Below are positions 16,831-27,639 of a stretch of DNA of 45,825 nt, one piece after another. Source of the stretch: Natrialbaceae archaeon Tc-Br11_E2g14 (GTDB lineage: Archaea > Halobacteriota > Halobacteria > Halobacteriales > Natrialbaceae). The first letter of the stretch is position 1; every line of letters begins with the position of its first letter. A program made the position numbers and the translations under genes. The notes beneath the pieces were generated by a model. The model did not search any database. It was not told where the DNA came from and saw only the letters and a list, made by a program, of their open reading frames with translations. The stretch is taken from the NCBI GenBank assembly GCA_001564275.1, contig LKND01000011.1, positions 1 through 45,825 on the forward strand, in the 5' to 3' direction.

Positions 16831-18846
16831 TCAGGCCAGCCACTCCTCGGGTTTCGTGTCGTAATCCACGTCGTCGGCAGCGAGGTGTTCGACGGTCTCC
16901 CAGGGCACGTCCTCGACCGTCGTCCGTTCCCCGTCGTAGCGGAGCAACTTTCCCTGCTCGTGGACTTCGGGTTCCCGGTTCCGTCGTTTGGCCACCTCGA
17001 CGTCGTGGTCGTCGACCTCCTTGACGATGGTCAACAGGTTCACGGGCCGGCCCCACAGCTCGAAGACGCGCTCGAGGGTCGCCCTCGCCTGGGTGAGATC
17101 GAGCATGATGCCGTTGTACTGGTGACCCAGAAGCAGTTCGTTCGCGTTGTCGTAATTGCCATCGTAGACGGCGATCGAGGGTTTGCCGAAGTTGGTGAAC
17201 TGCAAGAGCAGTTTCTTTTTGACGTCCTCGGCGTCGACGCTCGCGGCGTGGTACTGGCCGGTGGCGTGGGAGTACTCGTAGGTGAAGTACTCGTTCGCGG
17301 TGATGAACTCTTGTGTGAGGAACGCATCGAGGAACGTCACGTCGTTGTGACTCTCGCGGATGTCGACCATCCGATCCCAGCCGCGGGCGAAATCCACGTC
17401 CGCAAGCGCGTCCTCGACCGAGCCATAGCGGGCATCGTCGAACAGGTACCGGCCGATCCTCTCGAGGTCACGCTGGCTCACCCGTGAGAGGAATCCCCGG
17501 TGCTGGGGTTTGACGAGCGAGTAGTGCCGCCGAGCCAGTCCCTCGGTCGTCAACACCTTCCAGGGATAGCGCTTCACGTCGATCTCCCCGCTCTGGGCGC
17601 GGTCGAGGGCCTCGTCGTCGATCCACTCCGCGGGGAGGTCCTCGAGATCGTCGAGCGTCTCGGCGCTGATCGAATCGAGTGCGGTCGGTGGCTCGAGAGT
17701 TTCCAGCACGTCGTCGAAGTCCACGATGTCCGTGAGGTTGCGCCAGTTGATTCCCTCCACTCGGAGCAGTCGCTCGAGGACCTCTCGCCGGTTTGTCTTG
17801 TTCTCCACGTACTCCCAGAGAGCCATGCCGAGACTGTAGGGATTGAGCCCTGGGGACGCCAGGACCTTCGCCATGTGATCGGCGTAGTTCAGGAACTCGT
17901 CGGCGCCGGCGAACCCCTCGTCGGTCATCATCGTCGACTCCCAGTAGGCCGCCCAGCCCTCGTTCATTACCTTGGTCATCTTCTGGGCGGCGAAGTAGTA
18001 CGCCTCCGCACGCATCATGTCGAGGACGTCACGCTGCCACTCGGTCATCTCGCGAGAGGTTTCGGCCTCGCGGTCGTACTGCTTGCCGTGTTCCCGCACG
18101 AACGCGAGGACGTCCGGCTGGGGCTCACTCGGGAAGGACACGTGGTCGTCGTCGGCGTCGATCCCCGCGAGCCACTCGTCGTCGAACACCTCCCGTTTGA
18201 CCTCCTCGGAGAGACCGAGCTCGTCCAGTTTCTCGGCAATATCGTCGTCCAACTCCTCGGTGGGGCCGTCGACGTCCAGGCGACGGCTGAAGACCGCGTG
18301 CTGGTCGATCGTGTCCTCGAGGACGAGGGCGTTGTCGATCCACTTCTCGACTGAAGCGCGGTCGATCTCGGGATCGGCCATGTACTCCCCGATGGCCCGT
18401 GCGTGGCGCTCGAGCATGGCGGCGGCGTTCACCTGGGCGGCGTCGCTGCTGTCCCCGGTGAACAGGCCGAACCACTCGTTGTTCGCGAAGAAATCCGAGT
18501 GGGCCTCGACGTGGGTGATCACGGCCTTCTGGTCGGCAGTCGTGTTCGACTCCTGGAGGAAGGCGTGGGCTGGGTTGTCGTTGTTGACGATCTCGAACGC
18601 CTTCCCACCGCCGTACTGGCCCTGCTTTTGCTGGCGGTCGTACTGCATCCCCCATCGCCAGTGTGGGTACCGTGACTGGAATCCACCGTAGGCGATGAGT
18701 TCGTTCATCTCGTCGTAGTCGACGATCCAGTAGTTCACGGGGTAGGGCTCGAGACCCAGTTTCTTCGCCAGGTTTCGCGCCTCGGTGACGGGTTCCTCGA
18801 GATCGCTGGCGATCGCTTGCTTTTCGAACCGGTCTGATTCACTCAT
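16831..18846 (-). CDS. spoVR: SpoVR family protein
   Basis: A 671-residue cytoplasmic protein of the SpoVR/YcgB family, whose biochemical role is unknown. In Bacillus SpoVR is needed for the spore cortex; in enterobacteria YcgB is a stress protein. Family blocks: [20 protein letters not shown] near the N-terminus, [89 protein letters not shown]. Conserved His/Glu/Asn residues there suggest a metal site. The start at 18846 ([10 protein letters not shown]) overlaps the end of the upstream gene by 8 bp, showing translational coupling; the frame opens three codons earlier. It is the last gene of the prkA-prkA-DUF444-spoVR operon. Confidence 0.95.
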   Translation of the reverse strand: MSESDRFEKQAIASDLEEPVTEARNLAKKLGLEPYPVNYWIVDYDEMNELIAYGGFQSRYPHWRWGMQYDRQQKQGQYGGGKAFEIVNNDNPAHAFLQESNTTADQKAVITHVEAHSDFFANNEWFGLFTGDSSDAAQVNAAAMLERHARAIGEYMADPEIDRASVEKWIDNALVLEDTIDQHAVFSRRLDVDGPTEELDDDIAEKLDELGLSEEVKREVFDDEWLAGIDADDDHVSFPSEPQPDVLAFVREHGKQYDREAETSREMTEWQRDVLDMMRAEAYYFAAQKMTKVMNEGWAAYWESTMMTDEGFAGADEFLNYADHMAKVLASPGLNPYSLGMALWEYVENKTNRREVLERLLRVEGINWRNLTDIVDFDDVLETLEPPTALDSISAETLDDLEDLPAEWIDDEALDRAQSGEIDVKRYPWKVLTTEGLARRHYSLVKPQHRGFLSRVSQRDLERIGRYLFDDARYGSVEDALADVDFARGWDRMVDIRESHNDVTFLDAFLTQEFITANEYFTYEYSHATGQYHAASVDAEDVKKKLLLQFTNFGKPSIAVYDGNYDNANELLLGHQYNGIMLDLTQARATLERVFELWGRPVNLLTIVKEVDDHDVEVAKRRNREPEVHEQGKLLRYDGERTTVEDVPWETVEHLAADDVDYDTKPEEWLA

Positions 18847-20173
18847 CGGTCTCACCGTCTGATTCCGTGCGCAGTATTTCGTAGATCGCGTCGGTCACGT
18901 CGTCTTCACTGTTGACGTAAGCGACGGCCACGTCATCGCTGTCGTCGAAGTGGCGCTGCACCTCTTCGGCGTGGGTCGCGTTGATCGCGTTTCCGCTCGG
19001 CTGGGTCTCGACGTAGGCGTGGAGGTTGGCGTCGATCTCCTCCATCATCGGGATCACGTGCTCTTCGGTGTCGTTGCTCGAGTTCTCGGAGTCGCCGGCA
19101 GCGAACACGTAGCGGTTCCAGTCACTCCAGGGGTACTCCTCGAGTAACTCGGCGGCGAGTTCGTACGCACTCGAGATGCGGGTACCCCCACCCGAGCGAA
19201 TGCCGAAGAACTCCTCGCGCTCGACCGCCCAGGCATCGGCGTCGTGGGCGATGTAGATGAACTCGGCGTTGTCGTACTTCCCGGTCAGATACCAGTCGAG
19301 CGGGGTGAACGTCCGTTCGACGAGTTCACGCTTTTTTTCGCGCATCGAACCGGAGACGTCTCTGATGTTCACCACGACGACGTTCTTTTCTTTCTCTTCG
19401 ATGATCTCCGGGTATCGATAGCGCTCGTCCTCTCGCCGGAACGGGACGTGTTTGATTCCCTCCCGTCGAATCTGCTGGTGGACGGACTCGCGCTTGACGT
19501 TCGCCTCGACCTCGGCGATGGAACGCCAGCGACCGCGGTCGTCGGCGACTTCGTCGTGGGCCTCCTCGATCCAGGCCATCGACACGGGAAGATTCTCGCC
19601 ACGGGCCCATTCGAAGACCTCGCGGGGAGTGATTCCCTCGACCTTGCAGACTTCACGGACGAAGTCCTCGTCAAAGTCCATCGCCAGCTTTCGCTTGAGG
19701 CCCTCCTTGAACATTCGCTCGAAGTCGAGCGTGCTGTCGGGCCCCGAACGGGTGAGGTCAGTGAACGGTCCCTCCTTCTCCTCGATCACCCGTTTACCCT
19801 TCGGCTCGAGATCGAGCCCCAACTCCTCGTCGAGTTCCTGGGCGAACTCCTCGGGGTCCATCTCGTAGTACTCGTGGTCACCACCTTCCTCACCGGGTTC
19901 GCCGTCCTCACCATCGTCCCCGTCCCCGTCGCCGGGCTGGGGCTGGGGCTGCCCGACCGGTTGCCCCACGTCGGGCGTCCCACCGTCACCCTGGCCAACG
20001 CCACCCTGATCACGTTTGTCGTACTCGAACGAGGGGAGCGAGACGATCTTGACGGGGATCTGGATGCCGTCCGCGTCACCGCGAAGATCGCCGTACTGGA
20101 TAAACTCCGAGAGGTCCTCCCGGCGCTTCTCACCCACCTCGCGGAATCGTTCGAGGTCGTCTTTCAGTCCCAT
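18839..20173 (-). CDS. YeaH/YhbH family protein (DUF444, VWA domain)
   Basis: A 444-residue protein of the UPF0229/DUF444 family, always found with PrkA and SpoVR. The N-terminal [20 protein letters not shown] and [20 protein letters not shown] are followed by a Gly/Asp-rich flexible region (about 58-100). The C-terminal half is a von Willebrand A-like domain with the MIDAS motif DVSGSM (preceded by VVVNIR) and FYxG-like [18 protein letters not shown]. It ends in an acidic tail. It is thought to act as an adaptor or chaperone partner for PrkA. It lies 19 bp after the second prkA stop and overlaps spoVR by 8 bp. Confidence 0.95.
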   Translation of the reverse strand: MGLKDDLERFREVGEKRREDLSEFIQYGDLRGDADGIQIPVKIVSLPSFEYDKRDQGGVGQGDGGTPDVGQPVGQPQPQPGDGDGDDGEDGEPGEEGGDHEYYEMDPEEFAQELDEELGLDLEPKGKRVIEEKEGPFTDLTRSGPDSTLDFERMFKEGLKRKLAMDFDEDFVREVCKVEGITPREVFEWARGENLPVSMAWIEEAHDEVADDRGRWRSIAEVEANVKRESVHQQIRREGIKHVPFRREDERYRYPEIIEEKEKNVVVVNIRDVSGSMREKKRELVERTFTPLDWYLTGKYDNAEFIYIAHDADAWAVEREEFFGIRSGGGTRISSAYELAAELLEEYPWSDWNRYVFAAGDSENSSNDTEEHVIPMMEEIDANLHAYVETQPSGNAINATHAEEVQRHFDDSDDVAVAYVNSEDDVTDAIYEILRTESDGETDE

Positions 20174-20192
20174 GCTCGATCCTCCGTATTCG

Positions 20193-22487
20193 TCAGTCCC
20201 ATCGGTAACTCACCTGTCCCATGACGTGGCGACTCGTCAACTCGGCCGACGCGGCGGAGTAGCCGAACTCGTCGACGAGTCGCTCGATCGTCGCCGCTTT
20301 GACCCGCGCTGTTTCGGTATCACTCGGTGGGTCATCCCACTGGCGCGGGTCGAAGTCCTCGAACGTTCGACTGACGTCGTCCCAGTCGTGGCTCTCGAGG
20401 ACGTTCTTGATCACCGGAATCGACGTGAGATCCACCTGATCGACGCTGAAGTCCTCGTCACGGTGCTCCCAGGCGTGGCGGTTGAGTGCCGTGATGACCT
20501 TCTCCCGGCGGAATTCCCGCACGCTCTCTCTGGGGAGGTTCGACTCGTAGGCGGTTTCCGTGAATCGCCCGAGGTGATCGATCTCGAACAACTTCATCTT
20601 CAGCGGGTCGGGATCGATCTCCTCGCCCCGATCGTTGTACAGCGGTTCGTCGGTCTCCCAGGCGTAAACGTGCTCGACGTACTCTGCGACGGTCGCCTCG
20701 TCGACGCGCTTGTCGTACATGATGGCTTCGACGACGTCGCCTTCCTGTCGGTCGTAGATGTGGTTTTTTACGGGGACCACTCGGTTTTCGAACTCCGAGC
20801 GCTCGCCGGTCGAGAAGACGGGGGCGTCCGTGAGCCCCTCGGCCATCGCGTTCAGCACGTCCCGGGGCATCACCACGTCCTCGACGGGGAGATCGGGATG
20901 ACGACGCTCCCTGTCGGTCTGCAACAGGCTGGCGAGCGTATCACGCGTGTAGGTCACCGGAATGCCGTGATCGCCGTCGTGCCCGTCGTCGGTGAGATCG
21001 AACTCGTCTTTCTCCCGGCGGGTGTCACCCTCCTGGAGGTACCCCTGATCGTAGATCAGGGCCTTGTCCACGAGGTCGAGTTCCGCTGGGGTCCCCTCCT
21101 CGTCCAACCGGGTCACGACGGCGTAGAGGGCCGCCGCCTCGAGGGCGTGTGGGGCGAACTCCCGGTCTCGAAGCCTCCCTTCGGCATCCTTGATCGTCAC
21201 CGTCACTGGTTCGCGGATCTTTTCGGCGATCTCCTCGTACTGGTCTGCGGTCCACACGGTCGTCTCGCCCGTGAGCTCGCGTCTGATCAGTTCCGTTTCT
21301 AGACTGAGGTTCGTCAGGTAGCCAAACTGGTGTTTGTCGAGTCTGCGCTTGAGCGCCTTCAGCGGGTCCATGCCGTTCCGGTCGGCGTGCTGGTTGAGCT
21401 GGGCCTCGAGGTCCGGGTTCGAGATGATGAGCATCTGCGTGTCGACGTCCATCGCGATGCCCTTGTCCAGTTTCACCGAGCGCTCGTCGGGGATGTTGAG
21501 CAATTTCTGCAGGAGGTCGGCGTGCTGGGCGGCATCCTCGACCACCGTCAGGACGCCGTTGCCCTGCGAGAGGACACCGTCGTAACTGAACGCCTGGGGG
21601 TTCTTCCGTCCCCGGGAGTCCAGTTCCTGGAGCATTCCGTGCATCCAAGAGCCGACCAGGCGCTCTTTCGGGCTCCCGTCGTCCTCGGCGTGCAAGACGC
21701 CGATTCCGGAGCCGACGTCGACGACGTAGTTCTTTACCCGGAGGTGACGCTCGTCAGCGATGGCGCTGAACAGTCCCTCGGTGCCGTGCTGGCGATACAC
21801 CGCCTCGAGGTACTCGTAGGCCTCCCGGGAGAACGGGTCGAGTCGGGTGTCGACGGTGATCGGCAGGTGCCCGTCGATGGCCTCGTTCAGTTCCGCGAGC
21901 AGATCGTTTCGGATCGGATCCGGAAAGACCGCCAGTGGGTGGACCTGGACGGGACTCTCGTACCAATGATCGTCGTCGCTCGAACTGGGAGTTCCGCCGT
22001 AGCTGAGTCCGCGGTCGTCGGGTTCGGCCGTGTTGATGTTCCACTCGAGGGTGTATCGTCTTCCCTCGGGGGTCTTCGAGTACTCACGGAGTCCGTTGAC
22101 GAGACACCGCTTGAGTTCGGACTTCCCCGTCGCCGTCGGCCCCTCGAACCAGATGATCTTCTCGTCTTTCGCTCGACCGGCGGCGATCGACCGGAGGTCG
22201 TCGACGAACTCGTTCAGGACGGCTGTATTGCCGAGGATGGCGTGTTCGCCATCGTTACTGGGGTCATCAAAGAAGCGGTAGCGCTGTGTTTCTTCCCCTT
22301 CCTCGATCACGGTTCGGGTGCCCGCCGCCTCGATGGCCTCGAGGAGGTACTTCGAGGCGTGCGATGCGGTGGTGGGCTGCTCGAAGACGCGGTCGACGTA
22401 CGCCGTGAGGTCCATCGGCTCCTCGTAAGCCTCCTCGAGCGTACGATCGGCCGCGTCGACGTAGGTAGAGCCGCGCATTGCTCTCAT
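20193..22487 (-). CDS. PrkA-family AAA+ protein, second paralog
   Basis: A 764-residue PrkA homologue with an AAA+ ATPase core and a divergent N-terminus. Seen: Walker [14 protein letters not shown] near 116-128, the PrkA-type strand [12 protein letters not shown], an insert with [20 protein letters not shown], and [20 protein letters not shown]. The sensor-like blocks [20 protein letters not shown] and NRNGMDP-like [14 protein letters not shown] follow. The C-terminal PrkA region resembles a protein-kinase-like segment in the family. Bacterial PrkA has kinase or Lon-like protease activity reported. The ATG overlaps the upstream prkA stop by one base (TGATG). It differs clearly from the first PrkA, so the pair may form a hetero-oligomer (inference). 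Confidence 0.93.
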   Translation of the reverse strand: MRAMRGSTYVDAADRTLEEAYEEPMDLTAYVDRVFEQPTTASHASKYLLEAIEAAGTRTVIEEGEETQRYRFFDDPSNDGEHAILGNTAVLNEFVDDLRSIAAGRAKDEKIIWFEGPTATGKSELKRCLVNGLREYSKTPEGRRYTLEWNINTAEPDDRGLSYGGTPSSSDDDHWYESPVQVHPLAVFPDPIRNDLLAELNEAIDGHLPITVDTRLDPFSREAYEYLEAVYRQHGTEGLFSAIADERHLRVKNYVVDVGSGIGVLHAEDDGSPKERLVGSWMHGMLQELDSRGRKNPQAFSYDGVLSQGNGVLTVVEDAAQHADLLQKLLNIPDERSVKLDKGIAMDVDTQMLIISNPDLEAQLNQHADRNGMDPLKALKRRLDKHQFGYLTNLSLETELIRRELTGETTVWTADQYEEIAEKIREPVTVTIKDAEGRLRDREFAPHALEAAALYAVVTRLDEEGTPAELDLVDKALIYDQGYLQEGDTRREKDEFDLTDDGHDGDHGIPVTYTRDTLASLLQTDRERRHPDLPVEDVVMPRDVLNAMAEGLTDAPVFSTGERSEFENRVVPVKNHIYDRQEGDVVEAIMYDKRVDEATVAEYVEHVYAWETDEPLYNDRGEEIDPDPLKMKLFEIDHLGRFTETAYESNLPRESVREFRREKVITALNRHAWEHRDEDFSVDQVDLTSIPVIKNVLESHDWDDVSRTFEDFDPRQWDDPPSDTETARVKAATIERLVDEFGYSAASAELTSRHVMGQVSYRWD

Positions 22488-24559
22488 CAGTCCTCGATTT
22501 CGGCCTTCGCGACCTCCGCGCCAGCGAACTCGAGTACCTCCTTTGCACCGTCGCTGGAGTACCCCTGTTCGATGAGCGCGTCGATCCAGGCACTGCGTTC
22601 GTCGTCGTCGACGTCGCTCGCACTGACGAGCGCGGAGAAGTTGATGTTGTGTTTCTTATCCTCCCAGAGTTTTCGCTCGAGGGCGCGACGGAGGCGCTCG
22701 TTGTCCTGCGGATTGAACGTGTCGCCAACGCGGGCCCGCCGTGAGACCCAGTTCGAGACTTCCTGCCGGAAGTCGTTCTTTCGGTCCTCCGGCACGTTCA
22801 ACTTCTCCTCGACCGATCGCAGGAACGTCTCGTCCGGTTCCTGTTCACGTCCCGTGAGCGAGTCCTCGATGGTGTCGTCGTCGATGTAGGCCATGACGTG
22901 GTCCATGTACTTCTCGCCCTGACGCTGGATCTCGTCGACGTCGTAGGCCAGGGCGTGACGAACGTCCTCGATCGCCCGCTCGCGGTACTCTTCGCGAACG
23001 GTCTCGAGGTAGCGGTAGTACTTCTCGAAGTTCTCCTCGGGAATCGAGCCGTGATGCTCTAAGTTCTCCTCGAAGAAGTTGAACACCGTCAGCGGCGAGA
23101 GGAACCCACGCTGGCGATGCTTCGAGTCCATGATCGCCTCGGCGATTTCGTCGCCGATGAATCGCGGGGAGATGCCGACCATCCCCTCGCCGATTTCGGC
23201 CTTCTGGGCGGCCTCCTCGCGAAGTTTCTTGACGTCGATGTCGTCGCCCTCGTCGATCTCGCCGTTGTAGGCTTTGGCCTTCGCGAGGAGGTCGACGGTT
23301 TCCGTGTCCGGTTCCTCGATACGGGTGAGGACGCCAAAGAGGCCCGCCATCTCGAGGGTGTGGGGTTCGACGTTGATGTCCGGCACGTCGGCGTTGGCCA
23401 GCATCTTCTGGTAGATCATCGACTCCTGTTCGTAAGAGAGGACGTAGGGGAAGTCGATGCGCTTGGTCCGGTCGTTGAACGCCTCCATCTTCTCGTCGCC
23501 CTTTTTATCCTTGTACTCGGGCATGTTCGTCCGCCCGACGATCACCTGGTCGATGTCGATCCGGGGGTTGTTCTTGGGCTTGATCGTCATCTCCTGGGTG
23601 GCGTGGAGGAAGTCATAGAGGAACTCCCGCTGGAGTTTGAGGAGTTCTTCGCCGGAGAAAATGCCGCGATTGGCGTTACAGAACGCCCCGGAGTAATCGA
23701 AGGCACGGGGGTCACTCTCGCCGTAAATGGCGATCTTCGAGTAGTTGACGTCGCCCGTCAACTCGGTCTCGTCCTGGTTCTTCTTGTCCTTGGGTTCGAA
23801 CGTCTCGAGACACTGGCGCTTGTTCTCGTCGGCGACGAGTCGCACGATCTCGACGTGGTTCTCGAGTACCTGCTGGAGGTCATCGTCGTAGTGAGCGAGC
23901 AGCTTGTCCATGTAGAACTCGCTCTCGGGGTCCAGGCTCTGCTCGTTGCGAATCGTGTACGGGGCGTCGAGACGCTCGTTCAGGTCGTCGAGGACCCGTT
24001 GTCGTTGCTCGAGGGGCAGGAGAACGAGAGGGTCCTGGTTCATCGGCGAGCGGACGGTGTCGTCGGCCGGGTCCTGGTCACGGATGACGTCGCCGAGATT
24101 CGTCCAGCGGAAGGTGTACATCCGACCTTCCTCGCGGAGTGTGTAGTCCTCGAAGTACCGGCGAACCTGCTTGTCGAAGTGGGACTTCCCGGAGCCGACG
24201 GGGCCCAGCAGGAGTTTGATCCGCCGTTCGGGCCCGAGTCGCCGGGCGCCGGATTTGACCTTGTTCACGAACTCGTGAATCGACTGGTGGATGACGGTCC
24301 CGTAGAAGGTATTTTCGCCGTCACCCAGGGGGTCCTCGCTCGCCAGTTCGTACTCCACGACACCGTCGGTTTCGTCGTAGGTGGTGCCGTAGAAGTCGAA
24401 CATATCAGCGACTCGCTGGTGAGCGTTTCGCGTCACCATCGGGTCCCGGTAGCACGTTTCGAGGTACCAGTCGAACCCGCTGGTCTCGCGGAGATCTTCG
24501 GGCATCGATGCCTTGTATTCGGTACTTAGCGTTTCGAGGGTGGCGATGTCGTCATTCAT
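22487..24559 (-). CDS. prkA: PrkA-family AAA+ serine kinase, first paralog
   Basis: A 690-residue PrkA closer to the bacterial form. The N-terminal block FDFYGTTYDETDGVVEYELA is followed by GTVIHQSIHEFVNKVKSGAR. Walker A is LLLGPVGSGKSHFDKQVRRY (residues about 117-136), then a long AAA insert with NANRGIFSGEELLKLQREFL and the typical NEAEW-like replacement region KNNPRIDIDQVIVGRTNMPE. The C-terminal PrkA domain begins near SPRFIGDEIAEAIMDS. The ATG at 24559 is chosen since the 41 codons upstream look non-coding. It is the first gene of the four-gene operon; the AT-rich block at 24800-24920 suggests a leader of roughly 200 nt or more. Confidence 0.95.
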   Translation of the reverse strand: MNDDIATLETLSTEYKASMPEDLRETSGFDWYLETCYRDPMVTRNAHQRVADMFDFYGTTYDETDGVVEYELASEDPLGDGENTFYGTVIHQSIHEFVNKVKSGARRLGPERRIKLLLGPVGSGKSHFDKQVRRYFEDYTLREEGRMYTFRWTNLGDVIRDQDPADDTVRSPMNQDPLVLLPLEQRQRVLDDLNERLDAPYTIRNEQSLDPESEFYMDKLLAHYDDDLQQVLENHVEIVRLVADENKRQCLETFEPKDKKNQDETELTGDVNYSKIAIYGESDPRAFDYSGAFCNANRGIFSGEELLKLQREFLYDFLHATQEMTIKPKNNPRIDIDQVIVGRTNMPEYKDKKGDEKMEAFNDRTKRIDFPYVLSYEQESMIYQKMLANADVPDINVEPHTLEMAGLFGVLTRIEEPDTETVDLLAKAKAYNGEIDEGDDIDVKKLREEAAQKAEIGEGMVGISPRFIGDEIAEAIMDSKHRQRGFLSPLTVFNFFEENLEHHGSIPEENFEKYYRYLETVREEYRERAIEDVRHALAYDVDEIQRQGEKYMDHVMAYIDDDTIEDSLTGREQEPDETFLRSVEEKLNVPEDRKNDFRQEVSNWVSRRARVGDTFNPQDNERLRRALERKLWEDKKHNINFSALVSASDVDDDERSAWIDALIEQGYSSDGAKEVLEFAGAEVAKAEIED

Positions 24560-25236
24560 GTGTTGGTGGGTGGGTCGAATTCGCAACCGTGGTCGATGTC
24601 GCTCCGGGGCCCACACCGAGTGATGGGGCCGGTCGGTCAACTCGTCGAACTCCCATCGAGGGCAGGGACCGGTGGGCGGCAACCGTTGAGCATGTCATGT
24701 GTACACCTGTACCACTCCCGGCGATGCGACGGGTGGTTCATCGGCGCTGTCGACGGGGCGCGGGGGGCACGCGCGAAGTGAATCGATCCGTTGGGCGGAA
24801 TCGATAGTATTTAATGAGTGTGTATCACAGACACTTAAGGGTAGCCCCAAAAGATATTTATTAGTAGCAATTTCCGGCAGAGACAGTCACGAATATATCT
24901 GTGTTATCAAACCACACGGCTAATTCCGGGCCCGACGGCTTAAATGGGGGCCGATGTGACCACCGCCATATCCTCGCGCGCGGTGACTTCGTATCCGGAC
25001 GGTGAGTGATGGAAGGGCCACCAGTCCGTTCTCGTCTTTGCCGGTCAAACGTGTCCCCGACCTCCCAACCGGTCGCACGAAACTCGAGGCGGAGCCCCCG
25101 GGCCTCAAGTCGTGCGGGACCGTCGGTCCCACGCTACCCCCAACGAGCGAACCGCGTATGCGGTGAGCGAAGTAGGGTGGGGTAGTTTACTAGCTCCGAT
25201 AGTAGAGTGTAAACGCCTGGAGCGGCTATAGCTTTC
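24560..25236. promoter_or_regulatory. Divergent region between the prkA operon and a small gene
   Basis: 677 bp without a firm gene. An AT-rich block at about 24806-24920 contains, on the minus strand, ATTAAATACT and AATAAATATCT, likely promoter elements of the prkA operon 250-300 bp from its ATG. From about 24985 to 25190 the plus strand carries sequence such as CGTATGCGGTGAGCGAAGTA that reminds me of the degraded 3' end of a haloarchaeal TnpB gene, but I cannot establish that. The small gene at 25237 follows. Confidence 0.35.
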
Positions 25237-25629
25237 ATGAGCGAATTCGACGCCCTCCCCGACGGCTGGGTCGTCTGGACGGCGGAGGACGACGGCCGGT
25301 GTGTGCTTGCGTACCGTCCCGACGTGTTCAACGCTGCTGACTTCCCCGCCCCCTGTCTGCCCACCCTCTATCTCACCCACGGCCGTCGATCCCGCCGCCC
25401 GGGTGTCAATCCGGCCGATCAGGACGCAATGCGGGACTGGCACGTCACGCTCTATCTCGAGCCGGAGGTTCACCTTCGCGAGACCAACCGGTTTCCAACG
25501 CGTGCGGCCGCCCTCGAGTGTACCCTCGACCTCGCCGACCGATTCGCCGCAGGCGAGGTCGATTATCGCGGCCTGTATCAGGTCCCCCGAGAACGCTACT
25601 TCGAGAAACTGGACGAACTCACGGGGTGA
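25237..25629 (+). CDS. Conserved haloarchaeal protein (possibly DUF5820)
   Basis: A 130-residue soluble protein beginning MSEFDALPDGWVVWTAEDDG. Conserved-looking features are LAYRPDVFNAADFPAPCLPT, WHVTLYLEPEV and the C-terminal YRGLYQVPRERYFEKLDELTG. The N-terminal half suggests beta strands around an aromatic core; the C-terminal half suggests helices. It resembles a small haloarchaea-only family that I believe is DUF5820; function is unknown. Its stop is about 100 bp before MITE copy B. Confidence 0.78.
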   Translation: MSEFDALPDGWVVWTAEDDGRCVLAYRPDVFNAADFPAPCLPTLYLTHGRRSRRPGVNPADQDAMRDWHVTLYLEPEVHLRETNRFPTRAAALECTLDLADRFAAGEVDYRGLYQVPRERYFEKLDELTG

Positions 25630-25735
25630 GAGAACGGTGCGTTGCGGTCATGTTGAACCCCGAGATTGAGGGCTGGCGACTGGCCGTGACTGGCAATCCA
25701 GTGAACCACACGGCTGCCCGACGTGGCCTCGATGA

Positions 25736-25845
25736 TATAGTAGCCACTGAACGTCATTGCACACGCCCTCACGAGACCATGGCGCAGAACCGGTTCTGAG
25801 CCGCCTCGCTGTGCGGGTGTGGAAATCGTTTCAATTGGGACGATA
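25736..25845. mobile_element. Palindromic MITE, copy B (about 110 bp, inverted)
   Basis: The left arm is TATAGTAGCCACTGAACGTC followed by ATTGCACACGCC. The complement of the right end reads TATCGTCCCAATTGAAACGA then TTTCCACACCCG. These match the two arms of copies A and C but in the opposite orientation. The core contains AGAACCGGTTCT, also seen in part in copy C. Non-coding. It lies between the 25237-25629 gene and the 3' end of bax1. The 279 bp that follow show no supported gene. Confidence 0.75.
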
Positions 25846-26124
25846 GCTTATCCTGCCCCTCGATGCACACCGCCCATACGCTGGTCCGAGGTCGGTGTCG
25901 ACGTGTCAGCGTGGGTGCGCGCTGTCAGCACGCCGGTCGTCACGGACAGCATTGCGGTGATCATCAGCGGCCACACTCTTGAAATGGGCCCCCTCCATGC
26001 TCGTGGGATCGCCAGCGAAACGCGCCCACGGCAGTCTCCTCGCCACCAGTCGGTCTCGAAACCGTGGCTTCGGTACTTCCTCCCGGTCGCTGCCGAAAAC
26101 CGACGGCCCAGTCATCAATCCCTG

Positions 26125-27639
26125 TCACTCCTCCAGCGACCGGAGGATACCCCCGCCCAGCCCCTCCCACTCGACGCGATATCCCAGCCGCGAGAGCACG
26201 GCGCTCGTCTCCGTCAGACCGTAACGCTCGAGGGCGCGCTCGGTCGTCGAGAGCGACTGGCCGGCCTCGAGATCCGAGGCCACCCGGTCCATGATTGCCG
26301 GTCGCAAGAGCGTCCGTCCAACGCGTTCGTGCTCGGGGAAGGCCACGGCCCCACTCTCGAGGGCCGCCTCGCTCACGCCATGGCGCCGGGCCAGCGTTTC
26401 GAGGTCGATCACGTCCTCCTCCGGCACGAGTTCCTCGGGGAGGGCAGCCGTGTGATCGGCGATCAACTCGGTCTCGTACTCCCTGAGGACGGCAACGACG
26501 TCCTTCACGCGGACCGAGTCGGTGTAGGGGATCGCTCGGTGGTCGCGGGCCTCGATTGCCTCGCCCACACCGAGGGATTCGTCGACGGCAACGAGCATGT
26601 CGACGTCCTCGAGGCCCGCGAGCTGTGTCAGCTTCTTTTCGACGTACGCTGGCGTCCAGAAGCCCATGATCTCGAAAAACAGCCGGAAGTCGCCGTGTCG
26701 GTAGTCGAACGCGAAGTCCGGGATCATCACCCGCGACCCGGTCTCGAGCGGTTCGGGCTCCCGGACCAGGTCCCACTCGAGGTCGAGCCCCGAAAATCGG
26801 GCCGCGAAGTCGGCCTCGACGCCGCTGTCGTAGGACGGTTCGGCGACCGGCGGCGCGTCGGGGACCCGAACGGGGTCCACATCGGAGAGTCGCATTCGTC
26901 TTTCCGTGCCGCGATCGTCGATCGTGGCCTCGAGGTCCCAGCTGTCGGCTTTGACGACAGTTCGTAAGAGTCGGGCGAACCGGGTGCCGTACCGTCGCGT
27001 CGCTCGGAAGAGCGCCGTCGGTCCGGTGACGACCACCGTTCGGCCACTCGGTGTTCGCTCGATCTCGTACAGCAGGCGTAATCGCTTGACAGCGGACACC
27101 AGCGCCTTCGGGTCGGACGATCGCACGCGGACCTCGGTCGCGTCGAACAGTGCCGTCTGGGCCAGCGAGAGGTTGTATTGTGCCCGCAAGCCGTCCGGGT
27201 CCCAGGGCACGTCGACGGCAGCCAGCACCTGCCGCTCGTCGAGATCGGCGAACAGCGCCCCGTCGACGCTGGCCGCGTCCAGTGCGAGTCGATCCCCGGC
27301 CACTTCGAGCGCCCGCTGGCGTTCGTCCGCTGTCACCACCCCAACCGACTCCGCGGCCTCGAACGTCTGCCGGCGGATTCGTACCGGGTCAATCGGGGCG
27401 TCGGTCTCGAACGTAGCCCGACGCTCGAGGAGCGCGGCGAAGCCCCGAACCAGTTTGAAGTCCGCGGCATCGCTCTCGAGATCGGTCAGAGCCGCCTCGA
27501 GCGTGGCCCGGGGTTCGCCGACGTGTCCCTGGAACGTGCCGATGACACGAGCGGCCATCGGCCGGTGTTCCCGAGTGGCGAACTGCGGGTGGTATCCCCC
27601 GCCGGCCCTGGATACCCGGAGCAGATCCTTGGTCAGCAT
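26125..27639 (-). CDS. bax1: Bax1-type nuclease (DUF790)
   Basis: A 504-residue protein of the DUF790 family. Its archaeal members (Bax1) bind the XPB helicase and act as its nuclease partner in DNA repair. It starts with the diagnostic MLTKDLLRVSRAGGGYHPQF. The central part contains YNLSLAQTALF and RLRLLYEIERTPSG. The nuclease core appears in the C-terminal half: VEADFAARF, VMIPDFAFDYRHGDFRLFFE with catalytic Asp/Glu, and IMGFWTPAYVEKKLTQL. Length is at the upper end for the family. The ATG shares one base with the otsB stop (TGATG), so it is translated downstream of a trehalose gene rather than beside XPB, which is not in the window. Confidence 0.9.
   Translation of the reverse strand: MLTKDLLRVSRAGGGYHPQFATREHRPMAARVIGTFQGHVGEPRATLEAALTDLESDAADFKLVRGFAALLERRATFETDAPIDPVRIRRQTFEAAESVGVVTADERQRALEVAGDRLALDAASVDGALFADLDERQVLAAVDVPWDPDGLRAQYNLSLAQTALFDATEVRVRSSDPKALVSAVKRLRLLYEIERTPSGRTVVVTGPTALFRATRRYGTRFARLLRTVVKADSWDLEATIDDRGTERRMRLSDVDPVRVPDAPPVAEPSYDSGVEADFAARFSGLDLEWDLVREPEPLETGSRVMIPDFAFDYRHGDFRLFFEIMGFWTPAYVEKKLTQLAGLEDVDMLVAVDESLGVGEAIEARDHRAIPYTDSVRVKDVVAVLREYETELIADHTAALPEELVPEEDVIDLETLARRHGVSEAALESGAVAFPEHERVGRTLLRPAIMDRVASDLEAGQSLSTTERALERYGLTETSAVLSRLGYRVEWEGLGGGILRSLEE

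Noticed and set aside
21330-24529. Long plus-strand frames opposite the two prkA genes
   Set aside because: They mirror acidic, GC-rich coding sequence; the minus-strand products have clear Walker motifs and operon overlaps.
24985-25190. Possible TnpB 3' relic
   Set aside because: The resemblance rests on a short stretch of sequence and memory of similar ends; no TnpB motif such as the zinc finger or DED residues is present.
25846-26124. Possible small membrane protein on the minus strand (RVWPLMITAMLSVTTGVLTA)
   Set aside because: No convincing start or conserved context; only one hydrophobic stretch between a MITE and the bax1 3' end.
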